Assembly: GCA_031266855.1 (NCBI GenBank)
Contig: JAISAF010000032.1
Location: 1 to 12,580, forward strand
Direction: 5' to 3'
From: Spirochaetales bacterium
GTDB lineage: Bacteria; Spirochaetota; Spirochaetia; DTKZ01
Length of the DNA: 12,580 nt
Below, one piece after another: positions 1 through 6,548 of this stretch. The notes beneath the pieces were generated by a model. It was not told the origin of the DNA. It ran no database searches and saw only the letters and a list, made by a program, of their open reading frames with translations. Position 1 is the first letter of the stretch. Every line of letters begins with the position of its first letter. Position numbers and translations under genes: made by a program.

Positions 1-110
1 CCGGGCTTTCCGCTCCAAGTCCTCGGATTTGCTTATGCAAATCCTGCGGGCTTTCCGCTGCAATCCCTTGCGCCGCGCAGCGGGCGAATTTGCGGAACGC
101 AAATTCGCGG
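1..110 (+). repeat. Modular hairpin repeat, copy A (5' part lies outside the window)
   Basis: The conserved block CCGGGCTTTCCGCTCC begins at base 1 and is followed by AAGTCCTCGGA. A perfect 8-bp hairpin with loop TTAT comes next (arms 25-32 and 37-44), then the second conserved block TGCGGGCTTTCCGCTGCAAT, then CCCTTGCGC and CAGCGG. A second hairpin has an 11-bp perfect stem with a GAA loop (arms 84-94 and 98-108). Bases 1-27 are identical to 12547-12573 (copy E). Related copies lie at 6549-6753, 7241-7355 (inverted) and 8421-8610. No open frame across it looks like a protein. Confidence 0.85.
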
Positions 111-120
111 GCCAGCCAGT

Positions 121-320
121 ACGCATGGGCGAAGAAGCAAAGAAAGGAAGAAGAAAAAAACGGGGCTTTGTGCCGGGACTTATTTGACTTTGCGGTAAAA
201 ATTCTGGTTTTTTATAAAGATACCGCGGAGCAGCCAGTCAGCCCCTTGCACCCCACGGACTTTCCAGGTTTTGGAACCAGCCCGGATGCAAATGCGATTA
301 CTCCGGCTATGTATTTTCAC
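121..320. other. Intergenic stretch with no recognisable gene
   Basis: About 200 bases separate repeat copy A from the stop codon of the XRE gene. A purine-rich tract (about 129-162) is followed by mixed-composition sequence. I find no convincing ribosome site with a family-like frame, no tRNA cloverleaf and no T-tailed terminator. A weak 5-bp hairpin (262-266 with 272-276) is the only palindrome noticed. A frame that crosses this stretch runs antisense into the XRE gene and is not credible. Confidence 0.5.
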
Positions 321-707
321 CTATTTCACATATTGTTCAAGCACATTCCGCAAAGACTCATTCAAGGATTTGAGCAGGGTTTTGTTCAAAGATTGCTGAA
401 CTGTGTGGGTTATGGACTGGTTCAAGGCCGCAGAAAGATCCTGGGCAAAGCGGCGCAAAATAGCGCCCGTTTCATCGTTTGCAGCGGAAATTTGAGGCTT
501 GAAAAGCTCATAAACTTCAATATCAAGCACGTTTGCAAGTTTTACCAGAGTTAAGGGGGATACCCAGCCTTTCCCTGTCTCAATCTCTGATAAAAAATTG
601 GGCGATATCTCCAGTTCCTCCGCCAGCTTTGCCTGAGACCATTCTCTTCTGTTTCTGAAAAGTTTAATGTTTGTGCTTAAAATTTTCCTCAAATCCCGTT
701 CTTTCAT
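321..707 (-). CDS. XRE-family helix-turn-helix transcriptional regulator
   Basis: A 128-residue protein. Residues 6-70 form a Cro/C1-type helix-turn-helix: WSQAKLAEELEISPNFLSEIETGK (about 23-46) contains the usual SQ..LA start of helix 2 and the ...LS.IE.GK signature of the recognition helix, followed by SPLTLVKLANVLDIEVYELF. Residues 84-128 are rich in Leu, Gln and Asn with roughly heptad-spaced hydrophobics (SLNKTLLKSLNESLRNVL) and could be a short coiled coil for dimerisation. No ligand or protease domain is present. The start at 707 gives a complete HTH domain, though the ribosome site before it is weak. It is divergent from the TRAP operon, and the shared 177-base region contains repeated operator-like motifs. 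I infer that it represses that operon and probably itself. The target is inferred from position only. Confidence 0.88.
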   Translation of the reverse strand: MKERDLRKILSTNIKLFRNRREWSQAKLAEELEISPNFLSEIETGKGWVSPLTLVKLANVLDIEVYELFKPQISAANDETGAILRRFAQDLSAALNQSITHTVQQSLNKTLLKSLNESLRNVLEQYVK

Positions 708-754
708 AAGTACCCAAGTGAATTCCTACAAAAAATCAGCAAAATAGCAAACCA

Positions 755-800
755 CTATTAACGATTATTTACTATATTTTTTTATTCGCTATTGACGATT
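755..800. promoter_or_regulatory. Operator-like direct repeat CTATTRACGATT
   Basis: CTATTAACGATT (755-766) and CTATTGACGATT (789-800) match at 11 of 12 bases and are spaced 34 bases start to start, about three helical turns. The second copy overlaps the -35 boxes of both divergent promoters, and the first covers the predicted start of the XRE transcript. AATAGC (743-748) is an inverted match to GCTATT (788-793). This is the arrangement expected for an autoregulating repressor that also controls its neighbour. The repeats are seen directly; binding by the XRE protein is inferred. Confidence 0.5.
771..798 (-). promoter_or_regulatory. Candidate promoter of the XRE regulator gene
   Basis: On the minus strand TCGTCA (plus 793-798) and TATAGT (plus 771-776) are separated by 16 bases. 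They match the -35 and -10 consensus at 4/6 and 5/6 positions. The expected transcription start is near plus position 764, giving a leader of about 57 bases. The -35 box overlaps the -35 box of the opposing operon promoter, so polymerase could not occupy both at once. Confidence 0.45.
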
Positions 801-820
801 TTTTATATCCATACTATAAT
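792..820 (+). promoter_or_regulatory. Sigma-70-type promoter of the TRAP/cupin/aldolase operon
   Basis: TTGACG (792-797) and TATAAT (815-820) are separated by exactly 17 bases, an 11/12 match to the consensus hexamers at ideal spacing. Transcription should begin near 827, giving a leader of about 58 bases that contains a 5-bp CCGGC/GCCGG stem (838-842 with 853-857) and the ribosome site AGGAGG (871-876). The flanking sequence is AT-rich, as expected for a strong promoter that needs a repressor to silence it. Confidence 0.8.
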
Positions 821-884
821 CCAGAATACGCGCCACCCCGGCGGCATGAAAAGCCGGCTACTTATCATTTAGGAGGAAAATATT

Positions 885-1970
885 ATGTATAAACGCTGGA
901 TAATGATCCTGTCCCTGGCGGCGACTATTCCGCTGCTTACGGTATGTAATAAGTCGTCTGATTCGGCTGCTCCATCCGCTACGCCCCAGTCACCTTCGGT
1001 TTCCACATCAGGCGGCGCGTGGTGGGATAAAGTTGATTTTTCAAAAAAGGTACAGATGACCTTTGCATCCACGAACTCCCCTGGATTCGGTGCGGAATTA
1101 CTTCGAGACAAAGCAATCAAATTAATAAGTGAACGCTCCCGGGGCGCTATTGAGATCGAGGAGGTTTTTAACGGCGCTCTTGGTAACGAGCAAAGCAGCG
1201 TTGCCCAGTGTATGGAAGGCGCCTTGGAACTTTGCGGTATTGGTATTGGCACCATATCAAAGTATTCCCCGTATCTTGATGTGAGTCAGATGCCCTTCCT
1301 TATCAATAGCTATGAGTTGGAAGCAAAAGTCCTGCAACTTAAAGAATTTAAAGCCCTTGTGGAAAAAGCAAACGCCGATTTAAGGGATGTAAGGATAATC
1401 ACCATAGGCGGTGATTATAGAATTCGTCACTTTGCAACTATCCAAAAGCCCATAAAGACCATGTCTGATATCAAAGGCTTGAAAATACGCTCCATAGGCA
1501 ACCCGGTCATTGATGAAGCCTTAAAGATAGTGGGGGCAAATCCTGTCAATATTACCTATATAGATTTGTACAGCGCGCTCCAGAACAAGATTATTGACGG
1601 TGAAGAGATTAATACTTCTTCTATTTCCATGCAGAAACACTACGAAGTGGTTAATTATATGTCCGAAATCGGGTTATATCCTTTTATTTCCGGGGTAGTG
1701 ATGAATACCAAAATCATAGAATCGCTTCCGGGAGGCTATTTCGATTTGATTCAGGAATGCTTCATTGAAGCGGATAAAGAATACATGGAAAAAACCATTT
1801 ATGAATTTGATAAGCAAATGCGTCAAGACTGCATTGATCATGGCGTCGGGTTTAATGTAATTGAGGATAAGGCGGCGTGGCTGGAGGCAATGGCTCCTCT
1901 ATATCAGAGAAAGATGGCGGAGTCTCCTTTGTACGCTTCGTTTATTAAAGCGGTTCAGGATTTGTACTAG
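885..1970 (+). CDS. dctP: TRAP transporter solute-binding protein, DctP family (lipoprotein)
   Basis: A 361-residue extracytoplasmic binding protein that captures an organic acid and delivers it to the DctQM membrane pair. The N-terminus has a charged start (MYKRW), a hydrophobic stretch and LTVC at 18-21. This is a relaxed lipobox of spirochaete type, so Cys21 is probably lipidated. A Ser/Pro-rich linker follows (about 23-44). The DctP fold runs from about residue 55: NGALGNEQS (96-104), QMPFL (135-139), IKGLKIRS (196-203) with the conserved Arg202 that salt-bridges the substrate carboxylate, and DLYSALQNKIIDGEE (227-241), the family's ...Y.ALQ...DG.E signature. The start has AGGAGG eight bases upstream. 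It is the first gene of the operon, and a hairpin follows its stop codon. The substrate is unknown; an acid with a carboxylate is expected from the family. Confidence 0.93.
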   Translation: MYKRWIMILSLAATIPLLTVCNKSSDSAAPSATPQSPSVSTSGGAWWDKVDFSKKVQMTFASTNSPGFGAELLRDKAIKLISERSRGAIEIEEVFNGALGNEQSSVAQCMEGALELCGIGIGTISKYSPYLDVSQMPFLINSYELEAKVLQLKEFKALVEKANADLRDVRIITIGGDYRIRHFATIQKPIKTMSDIKGLKIRSIGNPVIDEALKIVGANPVNITYIDLYSALQNKIIDGEEINTSSISMQKHYEVVNYMSEIGLYPFISGVVMNTKIIESLPGGYFDLIQECFIEADKEYMEKTIYEFDKQMRQDCIDHGVGFNVIEDKAAWLEAMAPLYQRKMAESPLYASFIKAVQDLY

Positions 1971-2000
1971 CAGGAATACTACCCCGGATATTTATTCCTG
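1971..2000 (+). other. Hairpin in the dctP-dctQ gap
   Basis: CAGGAATA (1971-1978, directly after the dctP stop codon) pairs perfectly with TATTCCTG (1993-2000) around a 14-base loop. No T-run follows, so it is not an ordinary terminator. In an operon where the binding protein is needed in excess over the permease, such a hairpin could protect the dctP message from 3' decay. That role is an inference. Confidence 0.4.
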
Positions 2001-2037
2001 CCGCCTGCGGCATTCCTACAAGGAGATAGAGTTAAGG

Positions 2038-2549
2038 ATGAAATACTATCATAAATTCGCTGAGTTTTGTTATACCATCTTGAGACATATTGCGATGGTG
2101 ACAGTTGCGGCAATGCTGGCAATCATGCTGACCGAGGTGATGAGACGGTATTTATTTTCCGCAACATGGATATGGTCGGATGAGATTATCCGGTATTTAC
2201 TCATATACTGTACATACTTTGGGGGCGCCGCAGCATATTACAAACACAGTATGGTTTCCTTCGATCTGATTACCAGTAAACTGTCTGAAAGGGTCCGTGA
2301 TATTCTTTCCCTGATTACCAACATCATCTTAACGGTATTCTTCGCTTTCATGCTTTACAATACTTATTTTAAAATGACGAGCGCTTCGGTCGCCAAAAGC
2401 ATCAGTACCGCATCGGGCTTTCGGATGCCGTTCCGTATTACGGTATTTTTGCCGGTTTAATTTTTCTGCTGATTTTCACTATTGATTTCTATCCAGATAT
2501 CATCAAAATGGTTCTGTTAAAACGGGACGACAAAAAGGAGGCAGTATAA
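2038..2549 (+). CDS. dctQ: TRAP transporter small permease, DctQ family, with apparent -1 frameshift near 2430
   Basis: The small four-helix subunit of a TRAP importer. Start ATG 2038 is chosen over upstream in-frame codons because AAGGAG (2020-2025) precedes it and the earlier codons overlap dctP. Residues 1-131 read as DctQ: a first membrane helix, EVMRRYLF (about 38-45), WIWSDEIIRYLLIY, GGAAAYYKHSMVSFDL and a third helix. After ...SGFRMP the frame fails and stops at 2458-2460 (140 residues). The next frame continues with YYGIFAGLIFLLIFTIDF and IIKMVLLKRDD up to TAA 2547-2549, which overlaps the dctM start as TAATG. Adding one base near 2430 gives ...RMPVPYYGIFAG... and a 170-residue protein of normal DctQ length. 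This could be a real inactivating deletion, a sequencing error or, less likely, recoding: no slippery sequence lies at the junction. Confidence 0.85.
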
Positions 2550-3832
2550 TGCTGTTACCGGCAATTGTCTTCGTTGTCCTCATGATTATAGGCGTTCCTA
2601 TTGCCTTTGTGCTGGGTTTGATGGGCACTGTTCATACCATACTTCTTGGTAATCCAAATTTTCTACTGGTCACTGTTCAGAGGCTATTCGATCAGATCAA
2701 CCTGGCCTCCCTTACCTGTTTACCTTTCTTTATCCTGGCAGGAGAAGTTATGAATGCCGGCGGTGTTACTAAACGTCTGTTGGGTTTTATTCGGGAAGTT
2801 GCAGGCATACTGAAGGGCGGCATGGCCTATTCCTGCGTTCTGATTGCCGCGCTCTTATCGGCCATCCTCGGCTCCCCTAACGGGGTGGCTTCCATGCTGT
2901 GCGGTGTCCTCGTGCCCGAGTTGCGTAAGGATGGGTACCCCGAGGAGTTTACCGGCTCCCTTGTAGCCGCTTCAGCAATTCTCGGACCCATTATTCCTCC
3001 GAGTACTTCGTATATTATGTACTGTATGCTGACGAATACCTCTATCAAAGCGATGTTTGTCGGAGGCATTGTGCCGGGAATCCTGTTGGTGTTCGTCTTT
3101 TGCAGTCTTATTAGTTACTTCGCAGCCAAACTGAAATTCCGCCGTTCAATTGATTCCTTATCCTTGCGCCGGATTGGCAAAAATTTTATCATCGCGTTTC
3201 CTGCGTTACTGGTGCCTGGTATAATTATCGGCGGCGTCATTGGTGGTTTTTTTACCGCCACTGAGGCCGGTGCGGTATCATGCCTGTGCGCTTTTATAGC
3301 GAGCGCCATATACCGGGAAATAGACTGGCACAAAATTCCTGGCATACTTTTGCGTAGCGCCATGACCGGCGGTGGTATTCTGCTGATGATTTCTTTTGGC
3401 GGCGTTATCTCCTGGTCTCTGACCCGAAGCGGCATACCCAGACAACTGATTCAATTTGTTATGGGAATTACGACCAGTAAGGATTTGGTTATCGCTCTGA
3501 TCATTGTTATCCTGATGATTGGCGGTTGTCTGCTTGATACTGGTACAATGCAGATGGTATTCAATCCCGTCATGTTTCCTCTGGCTATGGCGATTGGAAT
3601 GGATCCTGTTCATTTCGGTATCGTTTTTTGTGTTCTGCTTTGCATTGGCTACATGACGCCTCCTGTTGGAGTTGTGCTTTTTGTAACATCCAACGCGGCC
3701 GGTATTCCATTCAGCAAGTTATGTAAACTAGTATGGCCTTTTGCGATTGGGGCATTCGTGGTTATTTCTGTGCTGGCTTACCTGCCCGATCTCGTTCTGT
3801 GGTTGCCGCGTTTGACTGGTTATGCGGGTTAG
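2549..3832 (+). CDS. dctM: TRAP transporter large permease, DctM family
   Basis: A 427-residue, highly hydrophobic protein of standard DctM length with about 11-12 predicted membrane segments. It is the ion-coupled transport channel of the TRAP system. Seen motifs are the N-terminal GVPIAFVLGLMG (15-26), LPFFILAGEVMNAGG (58-72), GSPNGVASM (108-116), AILGPIIPPST (143-153), TATEAGAVS (236-244), a DTGTMQ segment (340-345) and the C-terminal TPPVGVVLFV (370-379). All are characteristic of the family. AAGGAGG lies about seven bases before the ATG, and the start codon overlaps the end of the dctQ reading frame (TAATG), indicating translational coupling. The downstream cupin starts 44 bases after the stop codon. 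Confidence 0.95.
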   Translation: MLLPAIVFVVLMIIGVPIAFVLGLMGTVHTILLGNPNFLLVTVQRLFDQINLASLTCLPFFILAGEVMNAGGVTKRLLGFIREVAGILKGGMAYSCVLIAALLSAILGSPNGVASMLCGVLVPELRKDGYPEEFTGSLVAASAILGPIIPPSTSYIMYCMLTNTSIKAMFVGGIVPGILLVFVFCSLISYFAAKLKFRRSIDSLSLRRIGKNFIIAFPALLVPGIIIGGVIGGFFTATEAGAVSCLCAFIASAIYREIDWHKIPGILLRSAMTGGGILLMISFGGVISWSLTRSGIPRQLIQFVMGITTSKDLVIALIIVILMIGGCLLDTGTMQMVFNPVMFPLAMAIGMDPVHFGIVFCVLLCIGYMTPPVGVVLFVTSNAAGIPFSKLCKLVWPFAIGAFVVISVLAYLPDLVLWLPRLTGYAG

Positions 3833-3876
3833 CAGGTTCGAATTTATATATCAATTTTTTTAACGGAGGATTACAA

Positions 3877-4260
3877 ATGCAGATTTTAGACAACGGAGTC
3901 ATTGTGGGAAATTACCACAATGAAAAATGGGAGACTGTGGCGCCCGGTCTTGAGCAATTGGAGGTAAACGGAAAGAATATTACCCTCTCGTTTCAGCGGA
4001 TTCTTCCCGAAAGGGCCGGTATGTATGCGCAAACGCCGTCCGGGCACAAACATGATGATATGGAACAGATGACAATTATGCTGGAAGGCCGTGCAACGGT
4101 TGTGATTGATGGGACAAGAACACCCGTCAGGAAAGGCTCTCACTGGCTTGCCCCAAAAGGAGTCTTCCACGGCTTGGATTTGCGGGAATCGCCGGAGGGT
4201 GTAACAATACTCCAGATTTTCCCGGCAGGGAAAAGGCCTCCTCTTCCGGCAAAGGGATAA
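3877..4260 (+). CDS. Small cupin-domain protein (KdgF-like metal site)
   Basis: A 127-residue single-domain cupin. The start at 3877 is chosen because CGGAGG (3864-3869) precedes it. An in-frame upstream extension would overlap dctM and has no cupin sequence. The first cupin motif reads GHKHDDMEQMTIMLEG (56-71): metal ligands are probably His57, His59 and Gln64 (Glu63 is the alternative). The second reads APKGVFHGLD (92-101) with His98. The His-X-His, Gln and distal His spacing resembles KdgF, a cupin of uronate breakdown that linearises unsaturated uronates, so an enzymatic role on a sugar acid is plausible. Cupins of this size also serve as isomerases, dioxygenases or sensors. It follows dctM by 44 bases and precedes the aldolase by 10, inside the operon. 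The fold is secure; the reaction is not. Confidence 0.85.
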   Translation: MQILDNGVIVGNYHNEKWETVAPGLEQLEVNGKNITLSFQRILPERAGMYAQTPSGHKHDDMEQMTIMLEGRATVVIDGTRTPVRKGSHWLAPKGVFHGLDLRESPEGVTILQIFPAGKRPPLPAKG

Positions 4261-4270
4261 GGCAGGAGGC

Positions 4271-5041
4271 ATGACAAACACAAAAATGATTGACAAGCTC
4301 AGGAAGAAACAGCCTGTATTCGGCACATTTGTAAAGATCAATGAGCCTCGCCTGATAGAAAGTTTTGGGCGCGCGGGTTTTGATTATGTTATATTGGATG
4401 CCGAGCACGGTACCTACAACTTCCATGAATTAGAGAATCTGATCCGCGCGGCGGACATCGCAAACCTGAGTACTGTGGTCCGTGTACCGGACTGCACGGA
4501 ATACTCTATTCTCCATTCTCTGGATGCAGGCGCCGGTGCGGTGCAGGTACCTTCCTTACGGGATATAACTATAGCAAAATCCGGCGCCAGGTTTTCAAAG
4601 TACTACCCGCGGGGCATACGGGGCATGTGCCGGGATCAACGTTCGGGAGATTATGGGTTTAATGTACCTTCGGAATATTATAGCTATGCAAATAACAACA
4701 CGCTGCTCATTTATCAGGTAGAGACCAGAGAGATGGTAGACCAGATTGAAGAACTCTGCAAGATCGATTTGGTAGACGCTATCTTCATTGGCCCCGCTGA
4801 TCTTAGCCAATCCCTTGGAAAACCCGGTCAAATGAACGCTCCTGAAGTTGAAGATGCGATTACGCATGTTTGTCAGGTCTGTCTTGCCAACAATAAAATT
4901 GTTGGCACCATTGTTATGGACCCGTCAGGATTCAGGAAATATATCAACATGGGTATGCTGTATATGTCGATAAGCACAGATATGCATATCTTTAATAAGG
5001 CGCTCAGGGAAACGGCCAAGTCATTTGAACAATTCGGGTAA
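4271..5041 (+). CDS. HpcH/HpaI-family class II aldolase (2-oxo-3-deoxy acid aldolase type)
   Basis: A 256-residue metal-dependent (beta/alpha)8 aldolase. The family reversibly cleaves 4-hydroxy-2-oxo acids to pyruvate and an aldehyde (HpaI, GarL and RhmA are relatives). Seen are FGTF (17-20), FDYVILDAEHGTY (37-49) with the base His46, VVRVPD (69-74) with Arg71, GAGAVQVPSL (87-96), PRGIRGMCRDQRSGDYG (113-129), YQVETREMV (148-156) with metal ligand Glu151, and DAIFIGPADLSQSLG (169-183) with metal ligand Asp177. This His/Arg/Glu/Asp set matches the HpcH active site almost in register. The usual GA-GI-VP loop reads GAGAVQVP, so specificity may differ. AGGAGG sits only one base before the ATG; TAAGG eight bases upstream may serve instead, or the ATG at 4286 could be used. 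It probably yields the pyruvate end of the pathway. Confidence 0.92.
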   Translation: MTNTKMIDKLRKKQPVFGTFVKINEPRLIESFGRAGFDYVILDAEHGTYNFHELENLIRAADIANLSTVVRVPDCTEYSILHSLDAGAGAVQVPSLRDITIAKSGARFSKYYPRGIRGMCRDQRSGDYGFNVPSEYYSYANNNTLLIYQVETREMVDQIEELCKIDLVDAIFIGPADLSQSLGKPGQMNAPEVEDAITHVCQVCLANNKIVGTIVMDPSGFRKYINMGMLYMSISTDMHIFNKALRETAKSFEQFG

Positions 5042-5106
5042 ACCGGAGAGTTGAATTTTCACGTAAAATTTTCAGACAACTTAAAAAGCCGGAATGGAGG
5101 TAAACA

Positions 5107-5553
5107 ATGGCAAAAATGGGATTAAATCAAATAAAAATCGGAAATTTCTATAACAGTGAGGAATATTTCAGCGTCTCACCTGATACCAGTAAAAAAGGAA
5201 CCGTGCGTTATTTTTTTACGGGAGATAATCTTTCTGCGGCACTCAACATGATTCCGGCAAAAATACCGACTAAGGGAGAACATCATCACATTCATGAACA
5301 GTTTCTTCTTGTTCCCCAGGGCGACGGAAAGGTACTCATTGACGGAAAGAAATACGACGCCGAACCCGGCTTCTTTGCGTATTTCCCGCCGAATGTCCCG
5401 CATGGCTATGACGCTTCGGAGGCAACATACACCTGTTGGAATTTGGATATTTTCTATCCTGAAAGGCTGGAATACCAAAAAGATAATTTTTACCGTATTC
5501 TCGCTTCGGGGAAAGACCCAATGGAAGTAATGATTACCAAAGATACCAAGTAG
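5107..5553 (+). CDS. Second cupin-domain protein
   Basis: A 148-residue cupin, not a close duplicate of the first one. TGGAGGT lies about six bases before the ATG. The first motif is GEHHHIHEQFLLVPQG (57-72): His59 and His61 with Gln65 (or Glu64) as likely metal ligands, followed by the GXG turn at 72-74. The second is AYFPPNVPHGYD (91-102) with His99. A Gln where most cupins have Glu recurs in both cupins of this operon, and both have 34 residues between it and the last His. The N-terminal 45 residues have no motif I recognise. It lies 65 bases after the aldolase stop and 48 before the hydrolase start, so it is probably co-transcribed. It could be an isomerase, hydrolase or dioxygenase on the same sugar-acid-like substrate; no specific reaction can be assigned. 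Confidence 0.85.
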   Translation: MAKMGLNQIKIGNFYNSEEYFSVSPDTSKKGTVRYFFTGDNLSAALNMIPAKIPTKGEHHHIHEQFLLVPQGDGKVLIDGKKYDAEPGFFAYFPPNVPHGYDASEATYTCWNLDIFYPERLEYQKDNFYRILASGKDPMEVMITKDTK

Positions 5554-5601
5554 TAGAATTCGCGGTTTTTGAAAAAAAAACAATAAAAGGAAGGTGAAAC
5601 A

Positions 5602-6492
5602 ATGCGGGAAATATTACAGGGCTGTATTGATATGCATTGTCATAACGGCCCATCGAATGTCAAAAGAATCTTTGATACTGGCGCCTTCGCCATCGAAGCT
5701 GATAAGGCAGGTTTCAAGGCTTTTATAACAAAAGATCATTATTTTCCTTCAATGATGACAGCAATGCAGGCTAATTCATTGCTGGAAGGCCAGGTAAAAA
5801 CAAAAGCCTATGGCAGTCTGATCCTGAACAATTCAATTGGCGGTATCTGCCTGAAGGCTGTCGACGCGGCCTGCGCCCTTAATGTTAAATATCTGTCGCT
5901 GCCTACTATATCGGCTGCGAATCATATCAGATATTATAATGGGAGGACTTTTGCCGGTTCAAAAGGCATGATCCTCGATGAAAAACCGATAGAGACGATA
6001 GACAGCAAAGGCAATTTGACATCCGAGGTGGAAGCGCTTTTGCAGTTCCTTTCCAAACTCGAAAACCCGCCCGTCCTGGCGACAGGGCACGGCTCACGGG
6101 AAGAACAGGATGCCGCTGTCAGGAGGGGAAGGGAGTTAGGCGTTCCGATGCTGGTCAATCATCCCTACTATGGTTTTGATGTTCATCTTGAGGATCTTGT
6201 GCGATGGTCAAGCCTCGGCGCTTATATTGAGCTGACTGCGGTAAGCTTCATTCCCGGCGGAAGTTCTCCCGCGGATTTTTGCGGAAATCCTGCCTTTCTG
6301 GAAAAACTGTTTGAAAGAATACCGATTGAACAGTTTGTTCTTGATTCTGACATGGGGCAGCCAAAATTTGGGATCTCGCCGGTCGAGGGAATCTATCAGT
6401 TTATCCAAATACTCATAAAAGATTATGGATTCACAGAAGACCAGATTAATACTATTTGTAAAAAGACTCCAGAAAAACTAATGCATATTTAA
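5602..6492 (+). CDS. DUF6282-like TIM-barrel metal-dependent hydrolase
   Basis: A 296-residue protein of amidohydrolase type. Seen in order: CIDMHCHNGPS (8-18) with the metal-binding HXH at His12/His14; AGFKAFITKDHY (36-47) with Lys44 and His46; LILNNSIGGICLKAVDAA (73-90); LSLPTISAANH (98-108); ATGHGSREE (160-168) with His163; MLVNHPYYG (183-191) with His187; and VLDSDMGQP (246-254) with Asp248/Asp250. The ID.H.H.GPS start, LN..GG block and PT..AANH block are what I remember of the uncharacterised DUF6282 group. GGAAGGTG precedes the ATG. It is the last gene of the operon and has no signal peptide. By analogy with lactone-opening relatives next to HpcH-type aldolases, it may open a lactone or remove a group before aldol cleavage. 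The reaction is an inference. Confidence 0.85.
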   Translation: MREILQGCIDMHCHNGPSNVKRIFDTGAFAIEADKAGFKAFITKDHYFPSMMTAMQANSLLEGQVKTKAYGSLILNNSIGGICLKAVDAACALNVKYLSLPTISAANHIRYYNGRTFAGSKGMILDEKPIETIDSKGNLTSEVEALLQFLSKLENPPVLATGHGSREEQDAAVRRGRELGVPMLVNHPYYGFDVHLEDLVRWSSLGAYIELTAVSFIPGGSSPADFCGNPAFLEKLFERIPIEQFVLDSDMGQPKFGISPVEGIYQFIQILIKDYGFTEDQINTICKKTPEKLMHI

Positions 6493-6548
6493 ATACCAGG
6501 GAATCCTCTAAGAGCCTGTTTAATAACCCAATTTATAATTCGGAATTT

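Noticed and set aside
220..320. Possible tRNA remnant (GGTT...AACC-like pieces).
   Set aside because: No acceptor, anticodon and T arms could be paired in the right spacing on either strand.
90..554. A 154-codon plus-strand frame starting inside repeat copy A.
   Set aside because: Its second half runs antisense through the clear XRE gene and its first half lies in repeat sequence; no ribosome site and no family resemblance.
1861..2037. Upstream in-frame extension of dctQ into the 3' end of dctP.
   Set aside because: Arg-rich translation unlike DctQ; the ATG at 2038 has AAGGAG upstream and begins a typical DctQ N-terminus.
2446..2450. Programmed slippage on the T5 run in dctQ.
   Set aside because: The family-like sequence of the second frame (PYYGIF) already begins upstream of this run, so the shift must occur earlier, where there is no slippery heptamer.
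3733..3876. Upstream in-frame extension of the first cupin into dctM.
   Set aside because: It overlaps the conserved end of dctM in another frame; CGGAGG before the ATG at 3877 sets the start.
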